The notes beneath the pieces are model-generated. The model saw only the letters and a program-made list of their open reading frames with translations. It was not told where the DNA came from and ran no database searches. The translations under genes and the position numbers were made by a program. Shown piece after piece: positions 49,636 through 60,600 of a DNA stretch of 64,000 bases. Position 1 is the first letter of the stretch, and each line of letters starts with the position of its first letter. Source of the DNA: Betaproteobacteria bacterium HGW-Betaproteobacteria-7 (GTDB taxonomy: Bacteria > Pseudomonadota > Gammaproteobacteria > Burkholderiales > Rhodocyclaceae); contig PHCE01000022.1 of NCBI GenBank assembly GCA_002840765.1, positions 1-64,000 on the forward strand, in the 5' to 3' direction.

Positions 49636-50292
49636 ATGGTCAAGCTTGAACAATTCAGTCCGTTTTCCAGCCTGACGGCGGCCGGTAAGAGCCGTTTGCG
49701 CGAAGGGCTGGTCAGTCGCCACGGTAGTTCCCAGGTGCCGTTGCTGTTCAAGGGGCAAGCAATTTCCGGTGCCTACTTCGTACTTGAGGGGCAATTGCGC
49801 GTTTATTCGCTGGCGCCGAACGGTACCGAGGCGACGATGTATCTGATCGACGCCGGCGAGACTTGCGTCTTCGCGTTGAACAGTCTGTTCAACGATTTGT
49901 TGTATCCGGCCTGGGTGCAGGCGGTAGCGGAGACAACGCTGGCCTTTCTGCCGGGGCCGCTTTTTCGGGCACTGTTTGCCGAGGAACCGGTGATTCGCGA
50001 CCTGACGGTGCGCACGCTGTCGACGCTGGTTTTCCGCTTGATGGCCGAGCTCGAGGAGGTGCATTCATTGAAGCTGAACCAGCGTCTGGCCAACTTGCTG
50101 CTGACACATGCTTCAACCGCCGGGGTTCTGGCGATGACGCAGCAACAGCTGGCGTTTCATCTGGGAACCACACGGGAAGTAGTGGCTCGGCTGTTGCGCG
50201 AGTTCGTCGCGCTGGATTATGTCGAGACGCGGCGCGGGCTGCTGGTGATTCGCAACGTGGCCGGTTTGAACCAGGTCGTCAGTCAGGGCTAA
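49636..50292 (+). CDS. Crp/Fnr-family transcriptional regulator
   Basis: A 218-residue regulator. The N-terminal cyclic-nucleotide-binding-type beta-barrel includes ISGAYFVLEGQLRVYSLAPNGTEA, followed by the dimerisation helix and a winged helix with LAFHLGTTREVVARLLREF (about 177-195) as the recognition region. The FNR cysteine cluster is missing, so it is not an FNR-type oxygen sensor; the effector is unknown. The start at 49636 is preferred (GAGG eight bases ahead) over the longer open frame from 49522. It lies 40 bases upstream of dnaE and opposite a GGDEF gene, which it may control; no Crp-like site was found there. Confidence 0.92.
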   Translation: MVKLEQFSPFSSLTAAGKSRLREGLVSRHGSSQVPLLFKGQAISGAYFVLEGQLRVYSLAPNGTEATMYLIDAGETCVFALNSLFNDLLYPAWVQAVAETTLAFLPGPLFRALFAEEPVIRDLTVRTLSTLVFRLMAELEEVHSLKLNQRLANLLLTHASTAGVLAMTQQQLAFHLGTTREVVARLLREFVALDYVETRRGLLVIRNVAGLNQVVSQG

Positions 50293-50332
50293 TCGCGACC
50301 GATCACCTGTTGGCCGCGGTAAAATTCCGCCG

Positions 50333-53300
50333 ATGAATTCCCCGCGCTACGTCCACCTCCGCCTGCATTCCGAATACTCCGTCACCGATGGCATCGTCCG
50401 CCTCGGAGATGCCGTCAAACGCGCTGCCGGCGATGGCATGCCGGCGCTGGCGCTGACCGATCTGGCCAATCTGTTCGGCCTGGTCAAGTTCTACACCGGG
50501 GCGCGCGGCAAGGGGGTCAAGCCGATTGCCGGTGCCGATGTGTGGATCGCCAATGCCGAGGCGCCTGAGTCGCCGTTCCGCTTGCTGCTGCTGGTACGCA
50601 ACCGGGCCGGCTACCAGCAACTGTGCGAATTGCTGACCAAGTCCTATTTGGTCGAAGGGCGCCGCGACCGCGCCGAAATCCGCCGCGAATGGTTCGCCGA
50701 GCTCGGCAGCGACGGCCTGATCGCCCTTTCCGGCGCCCATCTCGGCGATGTTGGCGAAGCCCTGGTCAATGGCAACTTCGATCTGGCTGGTGAGCGGGCC
50801 AAGGCCTGGGAAGCGATTTTCCCCGGCGCCTTCTACCTGGAAGTGCAGCGCTACGGCCAGCCGCAGCAGGAGGCCATCGTCCAGCAGACGGCCGACCTGG
50901 CCGGCGAGCTGGGCCTGCCGCTGGTGGCCACGCACCCGATCCAGTTCATGAACCGCGACGACTTCCGCGCCCACGAAGCCCGGGTCTGCATCGCCGAAGG
51001 CTATGTGCTCGGTGACCACCGGCGGCCGAAGATCTATACCGAGGAACAGTATTTCAAGACCCAGGCGGAGATGGCCGAGTTGTTCGCCGATCTGCCGGAA
51101 GCCCTGGAAAACACGCTGGAAATCGCCCGCCGCTGCAATATCGAGATGACGCTGGGCAAGAACTTCCTGCCCAATTTCCCGATTCCGCCGGGCATGACCA
51201 TCGACGAATTTCTCGTCGACGAGGCGAAGAAGGGCCTGGAAGTCCGCCTTGCCGAGCTCTACCCCGATCCGGAAGTGCGCCGGCAGCGCCGCCCGGAATA
51301 CGACGACCGCCTCGCCTTCGAGTGCAACACCATCGTCCAGATGGGCTTCCCCGGCTACTTCCTGATCGTTGCCGACTTCATCAACTGGGCCAAGAACAAC
51401 GGCGTGCCGGTCGGCCCCGGCCGGGGTTCCGGCGCCGGCTCGCTGGTCGCCTATTCGCTGCGCATCACCGACCTCGATCCGCTGGCCTACGCCCTGCTGT
51501 TCGAGCGCTTCCTCAACCCGGAACGGGTGTCGATGCCCGACTTCGACATCGACTTCTGCCAGGACAACCGCTGGCGCGTCATCGAATACGTGCGCGAGCA
51601 CTATGGCGCCGATGCGGTCAGCCAGATCGCCACCTTCGGCACCATGTCGTCGAAGGCGGTGATCCGCGACGTTGGCCGCGTCTTCAGTCTGCCCTACTCG
51701 TTGTGCGATCGCATCTCCAAGCTGATCCCGATCGTCCAGAACAAGCCGGTGTCGCTGGCCGAGGCGCTGGAGCAGGAGCCGCAACTGAAGGAGATGATGC
51801 AGGGCGACGGCGATGGCGAAACCATCCGCGAACTGTTCGACCTGGCCGGCCGCCTGGAGGATTTGACGCGCAACGTCGGCATGCACGCCGGTGGCGTGCT
51901 GATCGCGCCGGGCAAGATCACCGAGTTCTGCCCGATCTACCAGGCCACCGGCAGCGATGCGTCGACGGTGTCGCAATTTGACAAGGACGACGTCGAGAAG
52001 GTCGGTCTGGTCAAGTTCGACTTCCTTGGCCTGCGCAACCTGACGATTATCGAACTGGCGGTCGAGTACATCCGCCGGATGACCGGCGAGAAGCTCGACC
52101 TGATGAGCCTCGGCTTCGACGACCCCGGTGCTTACCAGATCCTCAAGGACGCCAACACCACGGCGATCTTCCAGGTCGAATCGGAGGGCATGAAGAAGCT
52201 GCTGAAGAAGCTGGCGCCCGACCGTTTCGAAGACATCATTGCCGTGCTCGCCCTCTATCGTCCCGGCCCGCTCGGCTCGGGGATGGTGGACGACTTCATC
52301 CTGCGGAAAAAAGGTCAGCAGGCCATCGATTACTTCCACACCGACCTGACCGCCTGCCTGTCGCCGACCTACGGCGTCATCGTGTACCAGGAACAGGTGA
52401 TGCAGATCTCGCAGATCATCGGCGGCTACACGCTCGGTGGCGCCGACATGCTGCGCCGGGCGATGGGCAAGAAGAAGCCGGAAGAGATGGCCAAGCACCG
52501 CGAGACCATCGCCGCCGGCGCCAAGGAGCGCGGCTACGATCCGGCGCTGGCCGAACAGCTGTTCGACCTGATGACCAAGTTCGCCGAGTACGGCTTCAAC
52601 AAGTCGCACACCGCCGCCTACGCCGTCGTCACCTATCACACCGCCTGGCTCAAGCGTTATCACTGCGCCGCCTTCATGGCGGCGACCATGTCCTCGGACA
52701 TGGACAACACCGATACGGTCAAGATCTTCTACGAGGACACCATCGCCAACAAGGTGAAGGTGCTCGGCCCCGATGTGAATGCCTCGAACTACCGTTTCGA
52801 GCCGGTCGACCGCGACACCATTCGCTACGGCCTGGGGGCGGTCAAGGGCACCGGCGAGCAGGCGGTGAACGTGATTCTCAAGGCGCGCCAGGAAGGCGGG
52901 CCATTCAAGGATTTGTTCGATTTCTGCAAGCGCTGCGACAAGCGCATGGTCAATCGCCGCACCATCGAGGCGCTGATCAAGGCCGGCGCCTTCGACCTCC
53001 TGGCCCCGGCCACGGCGGGCGAGTTGCCGGATCGCCACACACTGCTCGCCTCGGTCGGTGTGGCCATGGATTTCGCCGAGCAGGCCGAGCGCGATGCCAT
53101 GCAGACCAGCCTGTTCGACATCGCCGAGGTGGCCGATGCACATGCGCCCGAGTACCTCTCGGTCAAGCCCTGGGACGAGAAGGCGCAGCTGATGGAGGAG
53201 AAGACGGCGCTCGGCTTCTTCTTCTCCGGCCATCCGTACAACACCTGCAAGAAGGAACTGTCGCGCTTCGTCCGCCGGCCGCTGTCACGTATCGAGCCGG

Positions 53301-53797
53301 CCAAGGAAGTGACGGCGCTGGCCGGCGTCGTCGTCGGCATCCGCACCCAGATGACCCGCCGCGGCAAGATGCTGTTCGTGCAGATCGACGACGGCACGGG
53401 CATGGTCGAAGTCTCGGTGTTCAACGAGTTGTTCGAAGCCGAACGGCACAAGATCGTCACCGATGAAGTTCTGGTCATCGAGGGCAAGGTCAGTTACGAC
53501 GACTTCTCCGGCGGCAACCGCGTCGTCGCCGACAAGCTGATGACCCTCGGCGAGGCGCGTGCCCGCTTCTCCAAGCATCTGCTGCTGAAAATGAATGGCA
53601 ATGCCGACGCGCGCAAACTGAAATCGCTGCTCGCCCCCTTTGCCCCCGGCCCGGCGCCGGTGCGTATCCGTTACTGCAATGCCGAGGCCGAATGCGAAAT
53701 CATGCTCGGCCAGACCGCCGGCGTCCGCCTTGAAGATGCGCTGCTGGAAGCGCTAGGCAGCTGGCTGCAGCCGGGGAACGTTGAAATAGTCTATTAG
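50333..53797 (+). CDS. dnaE: DNA polymerase III subunit alpha
   Basis: Replicative polymerase, 1154 residues, normal length. N-terminal PHP domain (VHLRLHSEYSVTDG), palm with catalytic aspartates in MPDFDIDFCQDNRW (about 400-410), the GPGRGSGAGSLVAYS loop (about 365), the third carboxylate region KFDFLGLRNLT (about 562), HhH/fingers region (YGFNKSHTAAYA) and C-terminal OB domain (TRRGKMLFVQIDDGTG, about 1007). The start gives the canonical NSPRYVHLRLHSEYS. A 12-bp inverted repeat begins in its stop codon. Confidence 0.98.
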   Translation: MNSPRYVHLRLHSEYSVTDGIVRLGDAVKRAAGDGMPALALTDLANLFGLVKFYTGARGKGVKPIAGADVWIANAEAPESPFRLLLLVRNRAGYQQLCELLTKSYLVEGRRDRAEIRREWFAELGSDGLIALSGAHLGDVGEALVNGNFDLAGERAKAWEAIFPGAFYLEVQRYGQPQQEAIVQQTADLAGELGLPLVATHPIQFMNRDDFRAHEARVCIAEGYVLGDHRRPKIYTEEQYFKTQAEMAELFADLPEALENTLEIARRCNIEMTLGKNFLPNFPIPPGMTIDEFLVDEAKKGLEVRLAELYPDPEVRRQRRPEYDDRLAFECNTIVQMGFPGYFLIVADFINWAKNNGVPVGPGRGSGAGSLVAYSLRITDLDPLAYALLFERFLNPERVSMPDFDIDFCQDNRWRVIEYVREHYGADAVSQIATFGTMSSKAVIRDVGRVFSLPYSLCDRISKLIPIVQNKPVSLAEALEQEPQLKEMMQGDGDGETIRELFDLAGRLEDLTRNVGMHAGGVLIAPGKITEFCPIYQATGSDASTVSQFDKDDVEKVGLVKFDFLGLRNLTIIELAVEYIRRMTGEKLDLMSLGFDDPGAYQILKDANTTAIFQVESEGMKKLLKKLAPDRFEDIIAVLALYRPGPLGSGMVDDFILRKKGQQAIDYFHTDLTACLSPTYGVIVYQEQVMQISQIIGGYTLGGADMLRRAMGKKKPEEMAKHRETIAAGAKERGYDPALAEQLFDLMTKFAEYGFNKSHTAAYAVVTYHTAWLKRYHCAAFMAATMSSDMDNTDTVKIFYEDTIANKVKVLGPDVNASNYRFEPVDRDTIRYGLGAVKGTGEQAVNVILKARQEGGPFKDLFDFCKRCDKRMVNRRTIEALIKAGAFDLLAPATAGELPDRHTLLASVGVAMDFAEQAERDAMQTSLFDIAEVADAHAPEYLSVKPWDEKAQLMEEKTALGFFFSGHPYNTCKKELSRFVRRPLSRIEPAKEVTALAGVVVGIRTQMTRRGKMLFVQIDDGTGMVEVSVFNELFEAERHKIVTDEVLVIEGKVSYDDFSGGNRVVADKLMTLGEARARFSKHLLLKMNGNADARKLKSLLAPFAPGPAPVRIRYCNAEAECEIMLGQTAGVRLEDALLEALGSWLQPGNVEIVY

Positions 53798-53828
53798 GAT
53801 CGAGGGGGGAGCTAGGCCCTCGATCCTA
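53795..53828. terminator. Hairpin between dnaE and the chemoreceptor gene
   Basis: TAGGATCGAGGG (53795-53806) and CCCTCGATCCTA (53817-53828) form a perfect 12-bp inverted repeat with a 10-base loop, starting at the dnaE stop codon. No T-run follows, but it may end both convergent transcripts. A further copy of CTCGATCCTA follows at about 53834-53843 and enters the next gene. Confidence 0.6.
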
Positions 53829-53840
53829 GGCAACTCGATC

Positions 53841-55358
53841 CTAAACAACCAGATCCGTCTTGAAGCCGATGCGCACGGCGCCCCAGTGGCGGCCGTTGAT
53901 CATGATTGGCATCGACAGGTCGTTGAGAATTTCGCCGGTGTCGCGGACGTAGGTCTGGAACAGCGAGGATTTCTGGTTCTTCGCCAGCTTGATACCGACC
54001 GGGTCGCTGAAGATGCGCTTGTGCCGGCACTTGACCAGGTCGACCGCCGGATCGCCGCTGGGTGCATTGGAGAAGACGCCGTTGTGGGCAGGGGCGTAGC
54101 CGTTGCTGTCGACCGCCAGCGAGTAGGTCAGGCCCGGTACGTCGCGCAGCAGGTCGTCGTAGAGGCGGGTCAGTTCGCCGTCGCACTGTCCGTCGTAGGC
54201 CGTCGTGAAGCGCTTCGGATTGGAACCGGGGATATCCTTGTAGGCTTGGTCGAAGACATTGACGCCGCGCTCGGCCAGCTTCTGCAGGATGGCGGCGACG
54301 TTGTCGCGGAAGCGCGAGCACTGGTCATGCAGATTGTCGAAGGCGCTGTTGCCGGTGCGGAAATCGGCCAGCGTGCATTGCAGATCCTCGGTCGATTCGC
54401 GCAAGGTTTTGGCCGATGAGAGGCACTGTTTCATGCGCCCGGAGATGTCCACCGAATGGTCGCGAATCTCGGCGACTTCGCTGTGGATCGACTGGTTGCA
54501 ATCGCGCAGGTTGCTGATTGCCCCGGTAATGGCGGTCAACTGCTCGGTGGTACGGCGGAAGTCGCCGACCATGGTGGTCAGGTCGGTGGCCGAGGTCTCG
54601 ATATAGCCGTTGGCACGGGTGACCTCGCTGACGATGGTCTGCGTCTTTTCCGAGGTGTCGGCGACCAGGTTGATCATCGACTGGGTGTTCTGGCCGATGA
54701 CCTGGGTGGCTTTCTTGACCTTCTCAGCCAGCTTGCGTACCTCGTCGGCGACGACGGCGAAGCCGCGACCGGCCTCGCCAGCGCGTGCTGCTTCGATGGC
54801 GGCGTTGAGCGCCAGCAGGTTGGTCTGGTCGGAAATGTCGTTGATCAGCGAGACGATCTCATTGATCTTCATCGAACTCGCATGCAGTTCGGTTACCGTC
54901 GAAGAGAAGTGCTCGATGTGCTGGTTGGTCGAGCGCATCGTCGTCGCAACCGTTTCCATCTGCGTCAGCGAGCGTTGGGCGAGGTCGAGATTACTGGCAG
55001 TCGAGGCCTGAATGGCGTCGGAGTTGCTGGTCACTTCGCCGACGGCGACATTGACCCGGTTGCTCGATTCGAAAATGCCCTGAGCCAGCGTTTCCTGACG
55101 CATCACCGCATCGCCGGTCAGTTGTACCAGATGGTTCATGCGTGCCGCATCGGCGGCAATGCTCACCGAGCGCTCGCGGGCGTGCGAGATCAGGCTGCGG
55201 ATACGCCCGAGAAAACGGTTGAGATTGGTCGAGATCCTTCCCGCCGCATCGTTGCCGCTGCTGCCGATGTTGTGTGAGAGGTCTGCATCGCCCTCGGCAA
55301 TGGCGGCGATGTCGCTATCGACCTTGTCGATGCGACGGTTGCTGCTGAAAAGGCCCAT
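53841..55358 (-). CDS. Soluble methyl-accepting chemotaxis protein with C-terminal sensor domain
   Basis: A 505-residue chemoreceptor without membrane segments. After a short N-terminal region (HAMP-like pattern [19 protein letters not shown]), the coiled-coil signalling domain runs to about residue 330 and carries the hairpin tip [21 protein letters not shown] followed by [14 protein letters not shown], the CheA/CheW contact. The C-terminal 130 residues ([21 protein letters not shown] to [13 protein letters not shown]) look like a Cache-type ligand-binding domain (key motif [13 protein letters not shown]). The order is reversed relative to normal receptors, and the protein is probably cytosolic, sensing an internal metabolite. 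It is downstream of the HTH-receiver gene on the same strand. Confidence 0.92.
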   Translation of the reverse strand: MGLFSSNRRIDKVDSDIAAIAEGDADLSHNIGSSGNDAAGRISTNLNRFLGRIRSLISHARERSVSIAADAARMNHLVQLTGDAVMRQETLAQGIFESSNRVNVAVGEVTSNSDAIQASTASNLDLAQRSLTQMETVATTMRSTNQHIEHFSSTVTELHASSMKINEIVSLINDISDQTNLLALNAAIEAARAGEAGRGFAVVADEVRKLAEKVKKATQVIGQNTQSMINLVADTSEKTQTIVSEVTRANGYIETSATDLTTMVGDFRRTTEQLTAITGAISNLRDCNQSIHSEVAEIRDHSVDISGRMKQCLSSAKTLRESTEDLQCTLADFRTGNSAFDNLHDQCSRFRDNVAAILQKLAERGVNVFDQAYKDIPGSNPKRFTTAYDGQCDGELTRLYDDLLRDVPGLTYSLAVDSNGYAPAHNGVFSNAPSGDPAVDLVKCRHKRIFSDPVGIKLAKNQKSSLFQTYVRDTGEILNDLSMPIMINGRHWGAVRIGFKTDLVV

Positions 55359-55436
55359 GGGTTTGTCTCCCTGTAGTTTTAGTTGCCCCCCCGCACGTGG
55401 GCCTGGCGGGGATGAATCGTGTCTTTTCTGCTGGGG

Positions 55437-56024
55437 TCAGCTCGTGCGCTGCCTGGCGGCCAGGCGGCCCAACAGGAATCCCTTGATCTCGTGGAAGGGA
55501 ATCGGCTTGGTGAAAATGGTCACATCCGGCGGCAGACCGCGCTGGATGATCGTTTCGCGATCCATGACGCTGACCACGATGATGTCCATGCGGGCGAGGT
55601 CGGGATTGGCGCGCAGATGGCGGATCATCTCGAAACCATCCATGCCGGGCATCATCAGGTCGGCAATCAGGACGTCCGGCGGCCGCTGGCCAACCTGCAG
55701 CAAGCCTTCGAAACCGTTGTCGACGATGCGCAGGCTGATCGGCAGGCTCCACCCATCCATGGAGGTCTGGTAGAGCAGTTGCAGGGTCGGATCGTCTTCG
55801 GTGATCAGAATGTCGAGCCGGCCGGCGCCATCATGGCCGCCCGCCGTCTGGGTGCGCCGGCGGGCGAGCAGGGCGTCCACCGAGGCGACCGGGATACGGC
55901 GGTGGCCGCCGGTCGTTTTCCATGCTTCGAGGGCGCCGCTTTCCACCATGTTTTGCACAGTGCCAAGGGAAACGCCCAAGCGTTGTGCGGCTTGGCGGGT
56001 GCTGAGGAATTCGGACTCTGCCAT
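55437..56024 (-). CDS. Excisionase/MerR-type HTH fused to a receiver domain
   Basis: A 195-residue protein. Residues 1-56 are a MerR/excisionase-type winged helix (FLSTRQAAQRLGVSLGTVQNMVESGALEAWKTTGGHRRIP, pattern HTH plus GGHRR wing); residues 72-190 are a receiver with acidic pair EDD, phospho-acceptor Asp in VLIADLMMPGMDGF (about 121) and Lys in IFTKPIPF (about 170). The DNA-binding domain precedes the receiver, opposite to OmpR/NarL proteins. It lies 78 bases upstream of the soluble chemoreceptor gene on the same strand, so a shared pathway is likely. The upstream 220 bases are AT-rich and separate it from the nuoM-like operon. Confidence 0.92.
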   Translation of the reverse strand: MAESEFLSTRQAAQRLGVSLGTVQNMVESGALEAWKTTGGHRRIPVASVDALLARRRTQTAGGHDGAGRLDILITEDDPTLQLLYQTSMDGWSLPISLRIVDNGFEGLLQVGQRPPDVLIADLMMPGMDGFEMIRHLRANPDLARMDIIVVSVMDRETIIQRGLPPDVTIFTKPIPFHEIKGFLLGRLAARQRTS

Positions 56025-56245
56025 GATTGGTCTTTGTTATTTACAAACTTGACAAATTCTAACGGGTTATTGAGCGTAATCACAGTGTAAATATGCTCCC
56101 TTTTTTGTCTCCGTCCGCGGGGGGCGAATGGCGTCACATTTGGCGGTGCCGGGCGTCATTCAGCATGGTCGCAACGGCCGGCACACTGGCATAATCGCTG
56201 GATGACAGGAACAGGGGTGGGTGTTTCCGGCGGCGGGGCGGAGGC

Positions 56246-57691
56246 GTGCTGAAGATACTGGTTTTCATGCCAGTCTTCGGTGCGGCGCTGATCGCCGTTC
56301 TGCCGGCCAGTCGTCCCGCGCTGTTGTGGCGGGCGGCCATGGCCTTTGCCCTGGCGGCGTTGGCCTACGCCTTGTGGCTGGCGACACAGTTCGATGCCGG
56401 CGGGCCGGCGATCCAGATGTTCGAGAGCCGGGCCTGGAATGCGCGGCTCGGTTCGCATTTTGCCCTCGGCGTCGACGGCATTTCGCTGGCCATGGTGCTG
56501 CTGACGGCGTTGCTCACCCTGATTGCCGTCCTCATCTCACGGCGCATGGAGAACAGCGCCCGACTTTATTTCGTTCTCGTCCTGCTGCTCGAGTCGGCCA
56601 TCTTCGGCGTGTTTACGGCTCGCGACTGGTCGCTGTTCTACGTCTTCTGGGAAGCGACCCTGATTCCGCTGTTCTTTCTCATCGAACGCCTGGGTGGTCC
56701 CAACCGGCAGCGGGCGGCACTCAATTTCTTCCTGTATACATTAGGTGGCTCGGTCTTCATGCTGGTCGCCCTGCTCTTTCTTTATGATGCGGCGCCCGGC
56801 CACAGCTTTGCCATGGCCGACATGGCCGAGGGCGGCCGTAGCCTGCCGCTGCATACGCAATTACTGATCTTTGCCGGCCTGTTCGCCGGTTTCGCCGTCA
56901 AGATGCCGGTGGTGCCGCTACATGGCTGGCTGCCGTTGGCCCACGTCGAGGCGCCCAGTCCGGTCTCCATCCTGCTCTCCGGCGTATTGCTGAAGATGGG
57001 CGCCTACGGCCTGATCCGCGCCGCCGAAACCCTGCCGGCGGCCCTGCTGGCAACGCAGGACTGGCTGGCTGTGCTGGCGCTCGTCAGCATGCTCTATGGC
57101 GGCATCCTCGCCTGGCGGCAGCAGGATCTGAAGGCGATGATCGCCTATTCGTCGATTTCACATATGGGCATCGTCCTGCTCGGCATTGCCACCCTCAACG
57201 TCACCGGCCTGACTGGGGCTGTCTTCCAGATGGTGGCGCATGGACTGGCTGCCGGCCTGCTCTTCCTCATTATCGGCTTGCTCTACCAGCGCACGCACAG
57301 CCGTGACCTGGCCGATTACGGAGCGCTGCTCGGCCGCGCCCCGCGCTTCGCTTTCTTCACCGGTTTCGCTTTTCTGGCGGCGATCGGCTTGCCGGGCAGC
57401 GCCGGTTTCATCGGCGAAGTGCACGCGCTGATCGGCGGTTTCGGCCGCTGGGGCGGCTGGATGCTGATCATCGGTCTGGGCATGTTGATCGGCGCCGCCT
57501 ACAGCCTGCGTGTGGTCAACCGGCTGTGCTTGCGCGGACCGGCGATGGAACTGGCCGACATGAAGCGGACCGAGATGGCCGCCGCGGCGCTACTGGCCGC
57601 CTGTATCGTCGTCCTCGGCTTCTGGCCGGCGCCGTTGCTCGCCCTGGTCGCCGGCAGTGTCGATGTCGTCGCCAGGCTGTTCGGAGGCTGA
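56246..57691 (+). CDS. NuoM/MrpD-like proton-translocating subunit
   Basis: A 481-residue integral membrane protein of the antiporter-like family shared by NuoL/M/N and Mrp. The charged residues of the transport channel are in place: Glu136 (VFWEATLIPLFFL), Lys219 (FAVKMPVVPLHGWLP) and Lys250 (LLKMGAYG). It is first in a five-gene operon whose next gene is a DUF2309 protein, not other complex I genes, so it is not part of complex I. The start is uncertain: GTG at 56246 gives the usual N-terminus LKILVFMPVF but its ribosome site (GGAGG) is only one base away; ATG at 56267 is the alternative. The stop is one base before the next ATG. Confidence 0.9.
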   Translation: MLKILVFMPVFGAALIAVLPASRPALLWRAAMAFALAALAYALWLATQFDAGGPAIQMFESRAWNARLGSHFALGVDGISLAMVLLTALLTLIAVLISRRMENSARLYFVLVLLLESAIFGVFTARDWSLFYVFWEATLIPLFFLIERLGGPNRQRAALNFFLYTLGGSVFMLVALLFLYDAAPGHSFAMADMAEGGRSLPLHTQLLIFAGLFAGFAVKMPVVPLHGWLPLAHVEAPSPVSILLSGVLLKMGAYGLIRAAETLPAALLATQDWLAVLALVSMLYGGILAWRQQDLKAMIAYSSISHMGIVLLGIATLNVTGLTGAVFQMVAHGLAAGLLFLIIGLLYQRTHSRDLADYGALLGRAPRFAFFTGFAFLAAIGLPGSAGFIGEVHALIGGFGRWGGWMLIIGLGMLIGAAYSLRVVNRLCLRGPAMELADMKRTEMAAAALLAACIVVLGFWPAPLLALVAGSVDVVARLFGG

Positions 57692-57692
57692 G

Positions 57693-60600
57693 ATGACGGG
57701 CGACGAGGAACTGCCGATCCGCGAACGCCTGGCCCGCTGCGTCGAGCATCTGGCGCACCTGCTGCCGGCCCAGGCGCCGATCAGTAATTTCGTTCATCAC
57801 AACACCCTGCACGGCTTCCAGCATTTGCCCTTCGCCGAGGCACTGGGGGCGGCGCAGCGACTGACCGGCGCCACCACCTACTGGCCGGAGTCGCGTTTCC
57901 GGGCAGAGTTCGCCGCTGGCCGCATTACTCATGACGACCTGCAGGCTGCCCTGGACGAAGTGCTGCCCGAGCAGGGAGAACCGTTGTTCGCCGGGCGTCT
58001 GCAGCGCCGCGACATTCTGCTCGCCAGCCTGCTGGTGGCGGAAGGGGATATCGGCCGGGTGCATGCCGCCTGGCGGGAGCGCGAGCATCCCGTGGCCGCC
58101 GACGACTGTTTGAGCACCGCCCGGCGGGTGCTGGCGGCGCAGCCAGCCGGCGCCCACATTGACTGGCACGATGAAGCTGTCCAGCGCTGGCAAGCGCTGT
58201 GTGCCGAGGTGGGCGGGCAACGGACCCTGCGCAGCCTGCTCGAAGCGATCAGCGGTGAGGATGTGCTGGAGAAGGTGCGGACCATCCTGCAGCGCCATCT
58301 CGCCGCCCATCTCGACCTTGGCCTGGCGCCCTGGCGCAATCCTCTGCGCGACCGGGGCTTTTTCGCCGCCTGGCGGGCGAGCGCTGGCCTCGACATGTTC
58401 TGGGAACTGGACGAGTTGCCCAACGTGCGCGAAGAGATCGTGCACCTGGTGGACGACCCGCTGGCCGTGCTGCTTGAGGAGCTCGCACGCCTGCTGCCCG
58501 ATGATCGTCTGTGGCCAGCCTACCTGGAGCGCCTGAGCCTGGAACTGCCGGGCTGGTCGGGGATGTTCCTGTGGCGCGACCGGCATCCGGGGGCGGGCGA
58601 TGGAACGCCGGTGGCCATGCTCGATTACCTGGCCATCCGCGTTCTGCTGGAGCGCCTGCTGTGCGAGGATCTGATGTGCCGACTGACCGGGACAGCGATG
58701 AATTTCGCCGAGTTGCAGGTCTATTACGCAGCCCATCCCGCCGAGTTCTACGTTCGCGACATCCTGCGCCGGCAGGCTCTGCCCGAGGATCTGCAACACC
58801 TGGCAGCGCATCGGGTGGCGATCGGCAAGACCGGCGACGAAGCGGCCTGGCTGAGCCTCGCCGAAACCATCGCCGCCCGCCGCGAGCAGGATGGGGAGGA
58901 GGGCTGCCGTCGTCTGGCAGCACTGCTCCGGCAGCTCGCTCTGAGCGCCGAGGAATTGACGGCACTGACCACGGATGCGGCTGTCGCCCTGCTCGATTGC
59001 GCCGCCACGCTGTCGCCGCTGCAGCGCGGCCAGATCTGGCTGCAGGCCTACGAACGCCATTACCGCGAGCAACTGTTCGCCGCCCTTGCCGCCAACCGGG
59101 GCCGCCAGGTGCCGCCGGCAGTGCCGGCCGCCCAGGTGATCATGTGCATGGACGACCGCGAGGAGGGCACCCGCCGTCACCTCGAGGAAATCGCGCCGGA
59201 TGTCGTCACCTACGGCGCCGCCGGCTTTTTCGGTGTGGTCATGTACTGGCAGGGGATGGACGATGCAGCGCCGACGACGCTTTGTCCGATCGTCGTCACG
59301 CCCGGCCACCTGGTGCGCGAGTTGCCAGCCGCCGGTAGCGAGCAGCAGGCGGCACGCCATACCGTGCGCCGCGATCGTCGCCTGCGCTGGCGCCAGCGCC
59401 TTTACCAGGCAACCCGGCGCAGTCCGTTTGCCGGCCCGCTGCTGACCGCCGTCGCCGGCGCCCCGTCATTACTGGCGCTGGGGGCGGCGACGCTGGCCCC
59501 GGGCTGGTTCGGCGACACCTTGCGCCGCTGGCGTCAGCAGCACGATGGTCAGGTCGCCAGCGAACTGGCGTTGACTGCCGCCGCGACGACGGACGACGAT
59601 GTCCAGACCGGCTTCAGCGATGGCGAGCAGATCGAGCAGGTCGCTGCCTTCCTGCGCATGATCGGCCTGACCGACAACTTCGCGCCGCTGGTGCTGTTGC
59701 TCGGCCACGGTTCCGCCAGCGAAAACAATCCGCATTTTTCGGCCTACGATTGCGGCGCCTGTTCCGGTCGCCACGGTGGGCCGAACGCCCGCGTCTTTGC
59801 CGCCATGGCCAACCGGCCGGCCGTGCGTGCCGGGCTCGCGGCCCGCGGCCTGTGCATCCCCGAGCAGACCTGGTTCATCGCCGCCGAGCACAATACCTGC
59901 GACGACGCCGTCGAGTGGTACGACCTCGAACAGTTGCCGGCGGACCTGCTGCCGGCGCATGACCGCTTGCTCGCCCAACTGGCCGAAGCCTGCCGGGCGC
60001 ATGCCGCCGAGCGCTGCCGGCGCCTGGCCTCGGCGCCGCCCCGGGCAACGCCATGGATCGGCCGGCAGCATGTCGTCGCCCGCACCAGCGATATATCCCA
60101 GGCCCGCCCGGAGCTGGGTCATGCGACCAACGCCGCCGCCTTCATCGGCCGCAGGCAGATGAGCCGTGGCCTTTTCCTCGACCGCCGGGTCTTCCTCATT
60201 TCCTACGATCCGACGAACGATGCCGACGGCGCCATCGTTGAGGGCATCCTGCTGGCCGCCGGCCCGGTCGGCGCCGGTATCGCCCTCGAGTACTACTTTT
60301 CCAGCGTGGACAACGAGCGCTTCGGCTGCGGCTCGAAAATCACCCACAACATCACCGGCCTGTTCGGCGTCATGGACGGCGCCGATTCCGATCTGCGCAC
60401 CGGCCTGCCCTGGCAGATGGTGGAAATCCATGAACCGATGCGTCTGCTCGTCGTCGTCGAACAGACGCCGGCCATGCTCGATGCCATCGTCGCCCGGCAG
60501 CCGGCCCTGCAGGAACTGGTCGGCAATGCCTGGATCCTCCTTGCCAGTTGCCACCCGCAGAGCGGCGCCATTCAGCACTATCAGCCGGCGCGCGGCTGGC

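Noticed and set aside
49636..50292. FNR-type oxygen sensor
   Set aside because: The N-terminal cysteine cluster required for the Fe-S centre is absent.
50303..53233. 976-codon open frame on the minus strand
   Set aside because: It is the antisense shadow of dnaE, whose domains are complete on the plus strand; high GC keeps the opposite frame open. The His/Asp/Glu-heavy composition is typical of such shadows.
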